Source of the DNA: Scybalousia_A sp964639765
Lineage (GTDB): Bacteria > Bacteroidota > Bacteroidia > Bacteroidales > P3
Length of the DNA: 24,908 nucleotides
Direction of reading: 5' to 3'
Assembly: GCA_964639765.1 (NCBI GenBank)
Contig: CAZXEN010000029.1
Coordinates: forward strand, 1-24,908
The notes under the pieces are model-generated. The model ran no database searches. It was not told the DNA's origin and was given only the letters and a program-made list of their open reading frames with translations. Within the stretch, counting starts at the first letter, position 1; each line of letters opens with the position of its first letter. Of the stretch, positions 15,053 through 24,765 are shown one piece after another. The position numbers and the translations under genes are program-made.

Positions 15053-17050
15053 ATGGCAGACAAGAATATTTTTGACAGAGTTTTCGTAGGAATACTTTTG
15101 CTTTTTTTGTTTATCGTTCAGGTTTTTCCGCCAATGTGGGCCAATGACGTTACGTCCCTTAGACATTTTTTTATAGCTGTTTTTGTTCTGGCAGGTGGAG
15201 CAGGAGTTTTTGCTTACATGCTGAGAAAGAAGGAACGGACTCTTAATCCGATGGTCTTCCCTGCAATGAAAATATGGTCAGGACTAATTGTCTGGATGCT
15301 GCTGTCCCTATTCTGGGCTTTAAACAGAACAGAAGGTATTGTGGTGGTAAACCGCTGGATTTTGATTTTTGCCACGGCTTTCCTTTTGATTGTTTTTTTG
15401 ACAGACAGAGCGAAGATGCTGCATTTGATAGTCTATTCTGCCATGGCAGTGGCATTGATTAATGTGGTGGTATGCATATCTTCCTACTATTATCTGAACT
15501 GTGCAGACTATCCTCACAAGATACCGATGATTAACGGAGGATATGGGAACAAGAATATCTTTGCTGTGTGCATGATGTTTAAACTGCCATTCCTGTATTA
15601 TGCCCTTTTCAGATACAAAAAAGTGTTCAAGGTGATTGCTTCGCTACTTATTGTCGCCATTTGTTTTTGTTTGCCGATAATTTCTACCCGTAGTTCTTTT
15701 GTTTGTCTGGGATTGAATATTATTATCCTGTTTGTCTATTCATTGTTTTATCTGTTGAGGTTTAAAAAGTATGCCTACTTGTTGAAGTCTTTGGGTATTT
15801 TTGCTTTGTTGTTAGGAGGCTTTGTTTTAGGTTCTTGGTTCGTAACCTATAAGTATGCCCATGGAAACCATAAACAAGAAAACGAGTTTGCTATCTCCCA
15901 ACGCATAAAAGAAACAGGTACAGGCAAGAGTTCCAAAGTCAGACTTGGAATATGGAAGAATACTGTGGCCGTGGCAAAAGAAAAACCTTTGAAAGGATGG
16001 GGAGTAGGTAACCACAAGATAGTTATTATGAAAAAAGAGACTCCTCAAAAGAACAACTTTGTAGTTTCAGATCATGCCCATAATGACTTTTTGGAGATGT
16101 TTTCTGAGTTAGGTCTTGTGGGATTGCTTGCATATATAGGATTATATGTTTCCATGGCTGTCATAGGTCTTAGAATTATTTTCTATAGGCATACCAAGGA
16201 GCCATACAGGCTTATAAGTCTTGTTTCCTTGATACTGTTGCTTACCTATATGAATGATGCTATGTTCAACTTTCCTAATGAGAGGGCGACTTGTCAAATA
16301 TATCTTGCTTTGTCTGTAGGTCTGATGGGAATGAGTTATATCAAATACAGGGAAATAAGACTGTTGAGAAAAGAAAAAGGGGGAAAGAAGATAAAAAGTC
16401 TTAATATTGTTGCAGCAGGCCTTTTGGTTTTGGTTTCTTTGCCTGTTTTTGCGGTGGAGACTTTACATTTCTATTCTTCTACCCTGCAATATAGACGTAT
16501 TGTTTGCTATAACAGCAAGAACAGACAGCGTATTGCTCCTGAATATTGGGAAAAAGCCTTCCCTTGTCTGCCAAATATAGACGAGAGTACAAGACCTATT
16601 GCAATAAGTATCGGCAATATGTATGCACAAATGGGAGAATACAGGAAAGCTGTTGATGTTGTGAGACAGGATAATTCCAATCCTTTCCTTGCGATAAAAG
16701 AACATTCCTTGGCAATCTGGTATTCCAAGCTGGGAATGAAAGACAGTGCATTGTTTTTTGCAGACAGCTGTTTAAGAATGAAGCCAAGGAGCTTTGCAAC
16801 CCTGAGGGTTAAGCTCAATATTTACAGAAAAGACGACGAACAGGAAAAAGTTATGCAGGTTTTGGATGACTATATAGAAAAACATCCTTTGAACTACAAG
16901 CCATGGGTTGAAAGAATAAATATACTTGTGGATCAGCAGAAATATACAGAGGCAAAACAGACCATAGAGGCAGCAAAAGAATTCTTGCCACAGGAAAAAG
17001 CGATAAAAAGAAAAGAACATATTGTAGACAGTCTTTTAAATATTCAATAA
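15053..17050 (+). CDS. O-antigen ligase/polymerase-family membrane protein with TPR-like C-terminus
   Basis: The 665-residue protein has ten or more hydrophobic segments over about residues 10-470. A large loop contains the O-antigen-ligase (Wzy_C) signature: GWGVGNHKIV, then HAHNDFLEMFSELG followed by LVGLLAYIGLY. Such inner-membrane proteins join or polymerise lipid-linked glycans, for example in LPS assembly. The C-terminal 180 residues are soluble and look like tetratricopeptide helices (NMYAQMGEYRKAVDVVR, DSALFFADSCLRMKPRSF, WVERINILVDQQKYTEAK). This layout is frequent in Bacteroidetes. The start is 3 nt after the nuclease-family gene, and the next gene starts 2 nt after its stop. The substrate cannot be told from sequence. 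Confidence 0.88.
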   Translation: MADKNIFDRVFVGILLLFLFIVQVFPPMWANDVTSLRHFFIAVFVLAGGAGVFAYMLRKKERTLNPMVFPAMKIWSGLIVWMLLSLFWALNRTEGIVVVNRWILIFATAFLLIVFLTDRAKMLHLIVYSAMAVALINVVVCISSYYYLNCADYPHKIPMINGGYGNKNIFAVCMMFKLPFLYYALFRYKKVFKVIASLLIVAICFCLPIISTRSSFVCLGLNIIILFVYSLFYLLRFKKYAYLLKSLGIFALLLGGFVLGSWFVTYKYAHGNHKQENEFAISQRIKETGTGKSSKVRLGIWKNTVAVAKEKPLKGWGVGNHKIVIMKKETPQKNNFVVSDHAHNDFLEMFSELGLVGLLAYIGLYVSMAVIGLRIIFYRHTKEPYRLISLVSLILLLTYMNDAMFNFPNERATCQIYLALSVGLMGMSYIKYREIRLLRKEKGGKKIKSLNIVAAGLLVLVSLPVFAVETLHFYSSTLQYRRIVCYNSKNRQRIAPEYWEKAFPCLPNIDESTRPIAISIGNMYAQMGEYRKAVDVVRQDNSNPFLAIKEHSLAIWYSKLGMKDSALFFADSCLRMKPRSFATLRVKLNIYRKDDEQEKVMQVLDDYIEKHPLNYKPWVERINILVDQQKYTEAKQTIEAAKEFLPQEKAIKRKEHIVDSLLNIQ

Positions 17051-17052
17051 AA

Positions 17053-18246
17053 ATGAAGATTGCAATAGTTGGAGCTGGAGCTGCAGGTTTTTTTGCTGCG
17101 ATAAACCTGAAAGAATTCTTGCCAAATGCACAAATAAGTATCTTTGAGAAAAGTGACAAGTTGCTTTCGAAGGTTTTGTTGTCAGGAGGTGGGAGATGTA
17201 ATTGCACTAATAGTTTTAAGAATGTAGGAAAGCTGAAGGATGTTTATCCTCGTGGCTACAATGTATTGGGAAAACTGTTTAAAAAATTTTCGCATTCAGA
17301 CACCATTAACTGGTTTGAGAAACATGGAGTCAGACTTTTTGAGCAGGAAGACGGGAGAATTTTCCCTAAGACGCAGGACTCACAGACCATAGTTGATTGT
17401 TTTTTGTCTTATTCTAAAAAGTATGGCATAAGAATAGAAAGACACAAGGCTATATCTGCTCTTGGGGAGTTGAAGGATTTTGACTTTGTGGTTCTGACAA
17501 CAGGAGGATATTCCAACAAACATCTGTTTGAAGACCTGGGAAGCAAAGGTCATAGGATAGAAAAGTCTTTGCCGTCTTTGTTTGCCTTGGAAACAGATGA
17601 TGAAAAATTAAAGGAATTGTCTGGAGTGGTGGTTTCCGATGCAGAACTTCTGCTTGCAGGAACAAAATATAAGGTTTGTGGTGATGTTTTGCTTACACAT
17701 TTTGGCTTTAGTGGTCCTGCTGTTTTAAGACTTTCCTCTTATTCTGCCATATATTTGGGAGAATGCAGGTATAAGACTTCGTTGCTTGTCAACTGGACGG
17801 GGAAAAACTATTCCAAATCCGAAGAAATATTGGAAGAAACTTTTGCCCAATACCCTCAAAAGATTGTTTACAATGTAAATCCTTTTGATTTACCCAGAAA
17901 ATTATGGCAGTACTTAGCAGAAAATTCCTTGAAAGAACGAGCCAAAAACAAGCTTTCTTCGCTAAACAGGAAGGATATAAACAGATTGTTGAACATTCTT
18001 TGTTCTGATACCTATAATATAACAGACAGATATGCACATAAGGAGGAATTTGTCACTTGTGGCGGTGTAGCATTGGAAAGTCTTGACACAAACACTCTGC
18101 AAAGCAAGACAACAGACAATCTTTATTTTGCAGGAGAAGTTCTTGATATAGACGGAATAACAGGAGGTTTTAATCTTCAGTCAGCATGGACGACGGCTTT
18201 TGTTGTTGCCAAAAGTATTTATGAAAGAAGTGTAAATCAAAATTAA
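17053..18246 (+). CDS. FAD/NAD(P)-dependent oxidoreductase, HI0933/YhiN (BaiN-like) family
   Basis: The N-terminus carries a Rossmann FAD-binding motif (AIVGAGAAGFFAAINL) followed by EKSDKLLSKVLLSGGGRCNC, the hallmark of the HI0933-like flavoproteins. The C-terminal FAD-contact region reads LYFAGEVLDIDGITGGFNLQ, also diagnostic. Length 397 is normal for the family (about 400). The true substrate of most members is unknown; some have been annotated as aminoacetone oxidases or bile-acid reductases, and nothing here supports a specific choice. It is the third gene of the operon, 2 nt after the ligase-like gene. No clear hairpin follows in the 35 bp before the convergent gene. Confidence 0.93.
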   Translation: MKIAIVGAGAAGFFAAINLKEFLPNAQISIFEKSDKLLSKVLLSGGGRCNCTNSFKNVGKLKDVYPRGYNVLGKLFKKFSHSDTINWFEKHGVRLFEQEDGRIFPKTQDSQTIVDCFLSYSKKYGIRIERHKAISALGELKDFDFVVLTTGGYSNKHLFEDLGSKGHRIEKSLPSLFALETDDEKLKELSGVVVSDAELLLAGTKYKVCGDVLLTHFGFSGPAVLRLSSYSAIYLGECRYKTSLLVNWTGKNYSKSEEILEETFAQYPQKIVYNVNPFDLPRKLWQYLAENSLKERAKNKLSSLNRKDINRLLNILCSDTYNITDRYAHKEEFVTCGGVALESLDTNTLQSKTTDNLYFAGEVLDIDGITGGFNLQSAWTTAFVVAKSIYERSVNQN

Positions 18247-18281
18247 AACAGTGGCAGTCAGGGATGTTGGTTCCTTTCTTT

Positions 18282-18710
18282 TTATCCTTTCCAGCGATAG
18301 AAAAACATCTGGTCTTTTACTTGTATTTCTATTATTTTTTGTTCTTCTACAGCCATTTTCAGAAAGATCTCCAATTCATTGTCCTTCAGCCATTGCATTG
18401 CTTGTTTGTCTTTTCTGCATGCGGCGGTAAAATTTATCAGGAATTCGTCTTTTGTCTCTAATATCCACGTACGGGCTTTGTCATGTCCGTCTATTGCTAT
18501 GGTCATCATGGCAAGAGTCGTGTAGTTGTGCTGAAAAAGCCATTTAAGTGCGTCTTCATCTCCTCTCATTACATTACTCCATGCAGCAAGTTCGGGATAA
18601 CCATTCTCCAAAAGGAAATGAAAAAACTTCTTACTCCCTTTGATAGACTCCAAGAGAGCAAGAAGTATCTTTATATCATAATGCAGAAGAGACTTTTTTG
18701 TGATATACAT
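18282..18710 (-). CDS. Hypothetical helical-repeat protein, coupled to pheT
   Basis: I do not recognise this 142-residue protein. It has no signal peptide or membrane segment. Residues about 35-125 look like three or four degenerate helical repeats of about 25 residues, each with Ala-rich positions and a WL or WI near the end: SNVMRGDEDALKWLFQHNY, TIAIDGHDKARTWILETKD and AACRKDKQAMQWLKDNELE. The pattern recalls ankyrin- or HEAT-like solenoids. The ATG is separated from the pheT stop codon by a single base, so the two are very probably cotranscribed and translationally coupled. A role linked to translation is possible but unsupported. Confidence 0.8.
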   Translation of the reverse strand: MYITKKSLLHYDIKILLALLESIKGSKKFFHFLLENGYPELAAWSNVMRGDEDALKWLFQHNYTTLAMMTIAIDGHDKARTWILETKDEFLINFTAACRKDKQAMQWLKDNELEIFLKMAVEEQKIIEIQVKDQMFFYRWKG

Positions 18711-18711
18711 C

Positions 18712-21171
18712 TTATCTTAGCTTTGCTCCAAGTTTGTTTTCAAACGTTTTAAGGAACTTATCCATTATGCTTTCTATCTGTTTGTCTGTTAAAGTCTTCT
18801 CATTGTCCTGAAGAATGAAAGAAATAGCATACTGTTTCTTGCCAATAAGGTTTATTCCTCTGTATTCGTCAAACAGATTAATGCGTTTAAGAAGTTTTTT
18901 CTCTGTTTCAAAGGCAAGCTTTTCTATCTCTGCAAATGTTACATTTTCGTCCAAGACAAGAGCGAGGTCTCTTCTTACTTCAGGGAACTTGGAAATATTT
19001 TCATATTTCAGACCTTTCTTTGGCAACATTTTCAAAAGAGCCGTCCAGTTGATGTCTGCAAAGAAGACTTCCTGTTTTATGTCAAAAGATTTGCGGATAT
19101 TCCTGTTCAAAGAGCCTATTGTTGCAATCTGTTTTTTGTTTTCATTGTTCACAATTGCAATAGCCTGAGTATAGTATTTTGTTTCGTAGGCTACAAGATT
19201 GAGCTTTTTGTTGTCGATTCTTAAACGTTTCAATATGTTCAGAACAATATTTTTCAAATAGAAAAAGTCTGTGTCTTTCTGTTTTGTTTGCCAGGAGTCC
19301 TCTGCTGTCTTTCCTGTGGAAAGAATAGCGAGGTGTTTCTCTTCCTTGTAGCGTTTATTCACAGGTTGGTCGTCAGGACAGTTTAAAGACTTCTCATAAC
19401 AGTTGCCAAATTCAAAGATTTTCATGTCGGAAACTTTCCTGTTGATATTGTAGGACAACACTTCCATCGCACCATACAAAAGAGTCTGTCGCATAAGTGC
19501 CAAATCTTTGCTGAGAGCATTCATTATCTTGACACTTTTCTCTATAGGGAAGTCTTCGTTGTTTTCATAGTAGGCGAGTTTGGTAAGAGAGTTGTTCATT
19601 ATTTCATTGAAACCATTATCGGCAAGATAAGAAGTAATAATATCCTGCACTTTTTCTTTGTCAGGTTTTTGAATATAGTTCAGAGTACTTTGTATCTTGG
19701 AAGAAAATCCAATTTTATCATAGCCATATATTCTAAGTATTTCTTCAGCCAAATCACAAGGACGTGTAACATCCACCTTATTTGTAGGGACAAGAGCGAC
19801 AAGCCCTTCCTCGTTTGAGCATTCTATTTCAATATTCAGATGATTGAGAATATTCTTTATTTCTTCTCTTTCTATTTTTTGACCAATAAGGTTGTCAAGA
19901 TAGGAATAAGACAGTTCTATTTTGGCTTTTTGTATTTCCTTTGGATAAACATCCACTATTTCTGAAGATATTTCTCCTCCAGCAAGTTGTTTTATAAGCA
20001 TGGCAGCACGTTTCAGTGCATATACACAAATATTAGGGTCTGCACCTCTTTCATATCGGAACGAAGCATCTGTCTGTAAGCCATGATAACGGGCAGCTTT
20101 GCGTATAACAACAGGATTGAAGTAAGCACTTTCCAAGAAAACTTCCTTGGTTTGTGAGGTTATGCCGGACTTTTCTCCTCCAAATATTCCTCCCATACAC
20201 ATAGCTTCTTTCTCATTGCACACCATTGCTTCTCTGCCGTTAAGCTCTCTTTCCACTCCATCGAGGGTAACAAACTTGGTTCCTTTCTCAACTGTCTTTA
20301 CATTTATGGTCTTTCCTGCCACTTTGCTCCAGTCAAAGGCATGCAAAGGTTGTCCTGTTTCCATAAGGACAAAGTTTGTGATATCAACAATATTGTTTAT
20401 AGGACGCAAGCCAATGGCATTCAGATGTTCTTTCAGCCAATTTGGGGATTCTTTTACCTCTATGCCTTTGATAACCAATCCTGAATATCTTCCACAAAGA
20501 CTTTCGTCTATAACTATTGACGGCTTTTCTGTGTTGTTGTCTGTTTTGAAATCATCAACAGAAGGAATGTTCAGCGGAGTTTCTTCCTTTACCTGTGAAG
20601 AAAGAATTGCCACCAAATCCCTTCCAACCCCTATATGAGAAGTAGCATCAGAGCGATTGGCTGTCAAACCTATTTCAAAGATAGAGTCTGTTTTTATATT
20701 GAAATATTCTTTTGCCGGTGTTCCTTCCTTGGCTTCGTCAGGCAAGACAAGTATTCCGTCGTGGTTGTTGCCAAGTTGAAGTTCTTTTTCTGAACATATC
20801 ATTCCCTCGCTTTCAGCTCCTCTTAGTTTGCTTTTCTTTATCGTGAAGAATTCTTCTCCTTCATAGACCTTTGCTCCTATTGTTGCGACCACAACTTTTT
20901 GTCCCTGTGCCACATTTGGAGCTCCGCAAACTATATTCAACGGTCTTTCTCCTCCTACATCAACGGTTGTGATGTGAAGATGGTCTGAGTTTGGATGCAT
21001 TTCACAAGTCAATACCTTGCCGATAAAATATTTATCCAGACCTCCTTTTATGCTTTCTGCTTTTTCAATATCCTCTACCTCCAAACCAGAAAAAGTCAAC
21101 AGACGGGCGACTTCTTCAGCACTCTGGTTTGTAGACACATATTCTTTCAACCAATTATATGAAATCTTCAT
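18712..21171 (-). CDS. pheT: Phenylalanine-tRNA ligase beta subunit
   Basis: This is the beta subunit of the alpha2-beta2 enzyme that charges tRNA-Phe. The 819-residue length and domain order are normal. MKISYNWLKEYV is the typical start. A tRNA-binding OB domain follows (about residues 40-150, with CEMHPNSDHLHITTVDVG and IVCGAPNVAQGQKVVVA), then the B3/B4 editing region (INNIVDITNFVLMETGQPLH and GGEKSGI), the B5 and core regions, and a C-terminal ferredoxin-fold anticodon-binding domain (KFPEVRRDLALVLDENV to the end). pheS is not next to it, as in many Bacteroidetes. No clear -33/-7 promoter was found in the 175 bp upstream, which it shares with a divergent gene. Confidence 0.98.
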   Translation of the reverse strand: MKISYNWLKEYVSTNQSAEEVARLLTFSGLEVEDIEKAESIKGGLDKYFIGKVLTCEMHPNSDHLHITTVDVGGERPLNIVCGAPNVAQGQKVVVATIGAKVYEGEEFFTIKKSKLRGAESEGMICSEKELQLGNNHDGILVLPDEAKEGTPAKEYFNIKTDSIFEIGLTANRSDATSHIGVGRDLVAILSSQVKEETPLNIPSVDDFKTDNNTEKPSIVIDESLCGRYSGLVIKGIEVKESPNWLKEHLNAIGLRPINNIVDITNFVLMETGQPLHAFDWSKVAGKTINVKTVEKGTKFVTLDGVERELNGREAMVCNEKEAMCMGGIFGGEKSGITSQTKEVFLESAYFNPVVIRKAARYHGLQTDASFRYERGADPNICVYALKRAAMLIKQLAGGEISSEIVDVYPKEIQKAKIELSYSYLDNLIGQKIEREEIKNILNHLNIEIECSNEEGLVALVPTNKVDVTRPCDLAEEILRIYGYDKIGFSSKIQSTLNYIQKPDKEKVQDIITSYLADNGFNEIMNNSLTKLAYYENNEDFPIEKSVKIMNALSKDLALMRQTLLYGAMEVLSYNINRKVSDMKIFEFGNCYEKSLNCPDDQPVNKRYKEEKHLAILSTGKTAEDSWQTKQKDTDFFYLKNIVLNILKRLRIDNKKLNLVAYETKYYTQAIAIVNNENKKQIATIGSLNRNIRKSFDIKQEVFFADINWTALLKMLPKKGLKYENISKFPEVRRDLALVLDENVTFAEIEKLAFETEKKLLKRINLFDEYRGINLIGKKQYAISFILQDNEKTLTDKQIESIMDKFLKTFENKLGAKLR

Positions 21172-21346
21172 TATATATTGTTGTTTTATTTCTGAAAATT
21201 ATTTATCCTTTATATAACTTAAAAAAACCGATTTTATTGTTTTTTTATTCTCAGGTTGTTTATTTTTATAAAACAGAAGGGTAAAATATCCGAAATCTAT
21301 AATAACAAAAAGCAAATTTCGTTATTAGAAATAAAAATTCAGTTAC

Positions 21347-22456
21347 ATGAGAAAAATAATAGCCTTTACAATCATTGTTTGTTTGTCTGCCTTTGTATAT
21401 GCAGAGAATGTGAGAGTCAGAATCTATGCCGAAAACAATATAAAGGAGGTAAGTTTCGGAGTTTCTTTCGGTTCTTATTCCATAAACGGCAAAACCGTAA
21501 AAAAGCAGGACAAGCTAAAAGCCAATATTCAGGACAACAAGGTTGCACTATATATCAACGATGTCTTAATTCTGAAAGACGACACCATAAAACTTGTTTC
21601 CGAAGATTTGAAGTGCTTTTTTCAGGTAAATCCTGTTGGTCTCAAACAAAGAAGATATGACAACAATCTTGAAATATCCCTTGCCAAGGACAAGAAGGGC
21701 CTGATGCTTGTCAACAACGTTGAGGTTGACAACTACATTGCAGGAGTCGTTCAAAGCGAGGCAGGAGGAGCAAGCGACAATGTAGAGTTTTTCAAGGTGC
21801 AGGCTATCTGTTGCAGGACTTATATGCTTAGAAATCTTAACAAGCACAAAAAAGACGGCTACAATCTCTGCGATTGTGTCAATTGTCAGGTATATTTTTC
21901 ACGGGCAAACAAAGAACAGGTCATAGAAGGTGCAGCCAAGACCGTTGGAGAGGTTATTCTGGATTCATTGGGCAAACCTATTGAGACCTTGTTTCACTCC
22001 AATTCTGGCGGAGAGACCGTTGATGCAAAAGATGTCTGGGGAAAGGAAGTGTCGTATCTGCAGACTGTAAAGGATTCCTTTTCCATCAACCAGCCAAGCT
22101 ACACATGGGAGAAGGAAATAAAGGAAAAAGAATGGTTGAACTATTTCAAGGCTAAGGGCATCAATACAAAGGACGACAACAACAAAACAGAACTTCTGAA
22201 TTTCTCACAAGACGGAGGCAGAAAGTCCAAAATACTTGGCATAAGTCTGGTTCAGATAAGAAAAGACTTTAACCTGAGAAGCACATATTTCACTGTTGTT
22301 CCTTGGGGAAGCAGTGTCAAGCTCAAAGGCAAGGGTTACGGACATGGAGTCGGTCTGTCGCAGGAAGGAGCCGCCAAGATGTGTGAGGAAGGTTATGAAT
22401 ACTGGCAGGTGATAGAATACTACTACACTGGCGTTAAAATAAAAAGAGCAGAATAA
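21347..22456 (+). CDS. SpoIID/LytB domain protein (peptidoglycan-acting)
   Basis: SpoIID-family proteins act on peptidoglycan as lytic transglycosylases or as amidase partners. The 369-residue product has a Sec signal peptide (MRKIIAFTIIVCLSAFVYA). The SpoIID domain spans about residues 120-365, with VDNYIAGVVQSEAGGA, FKVQAICCRTYMLRN, PIETLFHSNSGGETVDAKD and the C-terminal GYGHGVGLSQEGAAKM followed by VIEYYYTGVKI. The Glu in VVQSEAGG corresponds to the catalytic Glu of characterised SpoIID. This organism type does not make endospores; homologues in Bacteroidetes probably serve general cell-wall remodelling. It is a single-gene unit, divergent from pheT. Confidence 0.93.
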   Translation: MRKIIAFTIIVCLSAFVYAENVRVRIYAENNIKEVSFGVSFGSYSINGKTVKKQDKLKANIQDNKVALYINDVLILKDDTIKLVSEDLKCFFQVNPVGLKQRRYDNNLEISLAKDKKGLMLVNNVEVDNYIAGVVQSEAGGASDNVEFFKVQAICCRTYMLRNLNKHKKDGYNLCDCVNCQVYFSRANKEQVIEGAAKTVGEVILDSLGKPIETLFHSNSGGETVDAKDVWGKEVSYLQTVKDSFSINQPSYTWEKEIKEKEWLNYFKAKGINTKDDNNKTELLNFSQDGGRKSKILGISLVQIRKDFNLRSTYFTVVPWGSSVKLKGKGYGHGVGLSQEGAAKMCEEGYEYWQVIEYYYTGVKIKRAE

Positions 22457-22512
22457 AATGATTTGGTTTCCCAGGACTTTGTCTTGGTAAAATAAAACAG
22501 AGATCTGAGAAA

Positions 22513-22595
22513 AAAAGTCTTCGTTTTTAGAAATTAAAACGAAGACTTTTGAGTGAAAAGACTTGGTTTTTGAGAAAAAAGACTTGATGTTTTTT
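22513..22595. repeat. Hairpin plus two tandem units (locus C of a dispersed family)
   Basis: AAAAGTCTTCGTTTT (22513-22527) pairs perfectly with 22536-22550 over 15 bp. Two units follow: AAAAGACTTGGTTTTT (22556-22571) and one at 22575-22595 with the core GACTTGATG. The hairpin is nearly the same as at 3229-3268. Position after the SpoIID gene fits a terminator for that gene. Confidence 0.7.
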
Positions 22596-22660
22596 GATAG
22601 GAATTTTGCTTATTTTACAATTTATTTGCTTTTAGTTTTTAAAGGGTCAAAAAATTGTAT

Positions 22661-22668
22661 TAAATTTG
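22661..22668 (+). promoter_or_regulatory. Probable hutU promoter -7 box
   Basis: TAAATTTG fits TAnnTTTG and lies 51 nt before the hutU ATG. The -33 region lacks a good TTTG at the right distance, so the promoter may need an activator. This is inference. Confidence 0.45.
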
Positions 22669-22719
22669 CAACTCATTATATCAAAATACGGATAATAACA
22701 ACAAAAAACAGATAAAACG

Positions 22720-24717
22720 ATGGATTTTAGACAGCAGATATTAGAGGGTATTCCTAATTATATACCTGAGGCTAAGCCTTACGATACAACAATCAACCAT
22801 GCACCAAAGCGTAAGGATATTCTTACAAAGGAACAGAAACGTCTGGCCCTAAGAAACGCTCTTAGATATTTTCCACAGGAAATGCACGCAGCACTTGCTC
22901 CTGAGTTTAAGCAAGAACTGGAGACATACGGAAGAATATATATGTATCGTTATCGTCCTGATTATGATATGTATGCAAGAAGTATTGACGACTATCCTGC
23001 AAAGTCACGTCAGGCTGCGGCTATTATGCTTATGATACAGAACAATCTTGACCCGCGTGTTGCACAACATCCTCACGAGCTTATAGTCTATGGTGGCAAC
23101 GGAGCAGCTTTTCAGAATTGGGCTCAGTATCGTCTTGCTATGAAATATCTTGCAACAATGACCGACGAACAGACTCTTGTCATGTATTCAGGACATCCTA
23201 TGGGATTGTATCCTTCCCACAAAGATGCTCCAAGAGTTGTGGTTACCAACGGAATGGTTATTCCTAACTATTCAAAACAGGACGACTACGAGAGATTCAA
23301 TGCCATGGGTGTTTCACAGTATGGACAAATGACGGCAGGTTCCTATATGTACATAGGACCACAAGGTATTGTTCATGGAACAACAATCACTGTTTTGAAT
23401 GCAGGAAGAAAGGTTTCCAAAAACGGAGAAGGTTTGGCAGGCAAACTGTTTGTTACTGCAGGATTGGGAGGTATGAGTGGTGCTCAGCCAAAAGCAGGTA
23501 ACATAGCAGGCGTTGTCTCCATCACAGCAGAAGTAAATCCAAAGGCAACATACAAACGTAAGGAACAAGGTTGGGTAGATGAGGTTTATTCTGACCTTGA
23601 CGAGTTGATGAAACGAGTAAAACAGGCTCAGGAAAACAAAGAGGTTGTTTCATTTGCTTATGACGGCAATGTTGTGGATTTATGGGAATACTTGGCTGCA
23701 AATAATATCAAGGTGGATTTGGGTTCTGACCAGACATCTCTGCATAATCCTTGGGCAGGAGGTTATTATCCTGCTGGATTAACTTTGGAGGAATCACAAA
23801 AGATGATGGCTGAGAATCCAGAACAGTTCAGAAAAGAAGTACAGTCAACACTTAGAAGACACGTGGCAGCAATCAACAAACTGTCTGCAAACGGTATGTA
23901 TTTTTTTGATTATGGTAATGCTTTCCTATTGGAAAGTTCCCGTGCCGGAGCTGATATTATGAAAGAAGACGGAACATTCAGGTATCCGTCATACGTTCAA
24001 GATATTATGGGACCTATGTGTTTTGACTATGGTTTTGGTCCTTTCCGTTGGGTATGCACAAGCGGTAAGCCTGAAGACCTTGACATGACAGACCATATTG
24101 CCATGGACGTTTTGGAAGAAATAGCAAAGAACTCTCCAAAAGAAATACAACAGCAGATGAGAGATAATATCCAATGGATAAAAGGAGCAAACGAAAATCA
24201 TCTTGTTGTAGGTTCTCAGGCAAGAATACTTTATGCAGACTGTGAAGGAAGAACCAAGATAGCACTTGCTTTCAACAAGGCAGTGAAAGACGGCAAACTT
24301 TCTGCCCCTGTTGTTTTGGGAAGAGATCATCACGATGTTTCTGGAACAGACTCTCCTTTCAGAGAGACATCCAATATTTATGACGGTTCTTCTTTCTGTG
24401 CTGATATGGCAGTTCAGAATGTTATTGGCGACAGTTTTCGTGGTGCTACATGGGTTTCTATCCACAACGGCGGCGGCGTTGGTTGGGGAGAAGTAATCAA
24501 CGGAGGTTTTGGAATGGTTATAGATGGTTCAGAAGATTCTGACAGACATATCACTTCTATGCTTTATTGGGACGTAAACAATGGTATTTCCCGTAGAAGC
24601 TGGGCAAGAAACGAAGGTGCAATGTTTGCTATCAAACGTGCTATGGAGCAGAATCCTAATCTTACTGTTACCCTTCCAAATCTTGCAGATGATACCCTTA
24701 TAAATTCTATGTTCTAA
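22720..24717 (+). CDS. hutU: Urocanate hydratase
   Basis: This enzyme converts urocanate to imidazolone propionate, the second step of histidine breakdown, using tightly bound NAD+. Conserved stretches include YGGNGAAFQNWAQYRLAMKY, YSGHPMGLYPSHKDAPRVVV, GSYMYIGPQGIVHGTT and the NAD-binding VTAGLGGMSGAQPKAGN. The C-terminal signature includes GRDHHDVSGTDSPFRETSNI and SIHNGGGVGWGEVINGG. At 665 residues it belongs to the longer urocanase form seen in Bacteroidetes; the common form is about 555. No other hut gene lies in the window; only the gene for an unrelated secreted protein follows, convergently. Confidence 0.97.
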   Translation: MDFRQQILEGIPNYIPEAKPYDTTINHAPKRKDILTKEQKRLALRNALRYFPQEMHAALAPEFKQELETYGRIYMYRYRPDYDMYARSIDDYPAKSRQAAAIMLMIQNNLDPRVAQHPHELIVYGGNGAAFQNWAQYRLAMKYLATMTDEQTLVMYSGHPMGLYPSHKDAPRVVVTNGMVIPNYSKQDDYERFNAMGVSQYGQMTAGSYMYIGPQGIVHGTTITVLNAGRKVSKNGEGLAGKLFVTAGLGGMSGAQPKAGNIAGVVSITAEVNPKATYKRKEQGWVDEVYSDLDELMKRVKQAQENKEVVSFAYDGNVVDLWEYLAANNIKVDLGSDQTSLHNPWAGGYYPAGLTLEESQKMMAENPEQFRKEVQSTLRRHVAAINKLSANGMYFFDYGNAFLLESSRAGADIMKEDGTFRYPSYVQDIMGPMCFDYGFGPFRWVCTSGKPEDLDMTDHIAMDVLEEIAKNSPKEIQQQMRDNIQWIKGANENHLVVGSQARILYADCEGRTKIALAFNKAVKDGKLSAPVVLGRDHHDVSGTDSPFRETSNIYDGSSFCADMAVQNVIGDSFRGATWVSIHNGGGVGWGEVINGGFGMVIDGSEDSDRHITSMLYWDVNNGISRRSWARNEGAMFAIKRAMEQNPNLTVTLPNLADDTLINSMF

Positions 24718-24765
24718 AAAACATACAGATTAAAGATAATACCAGTAGAAACTTCAACTGAATCA

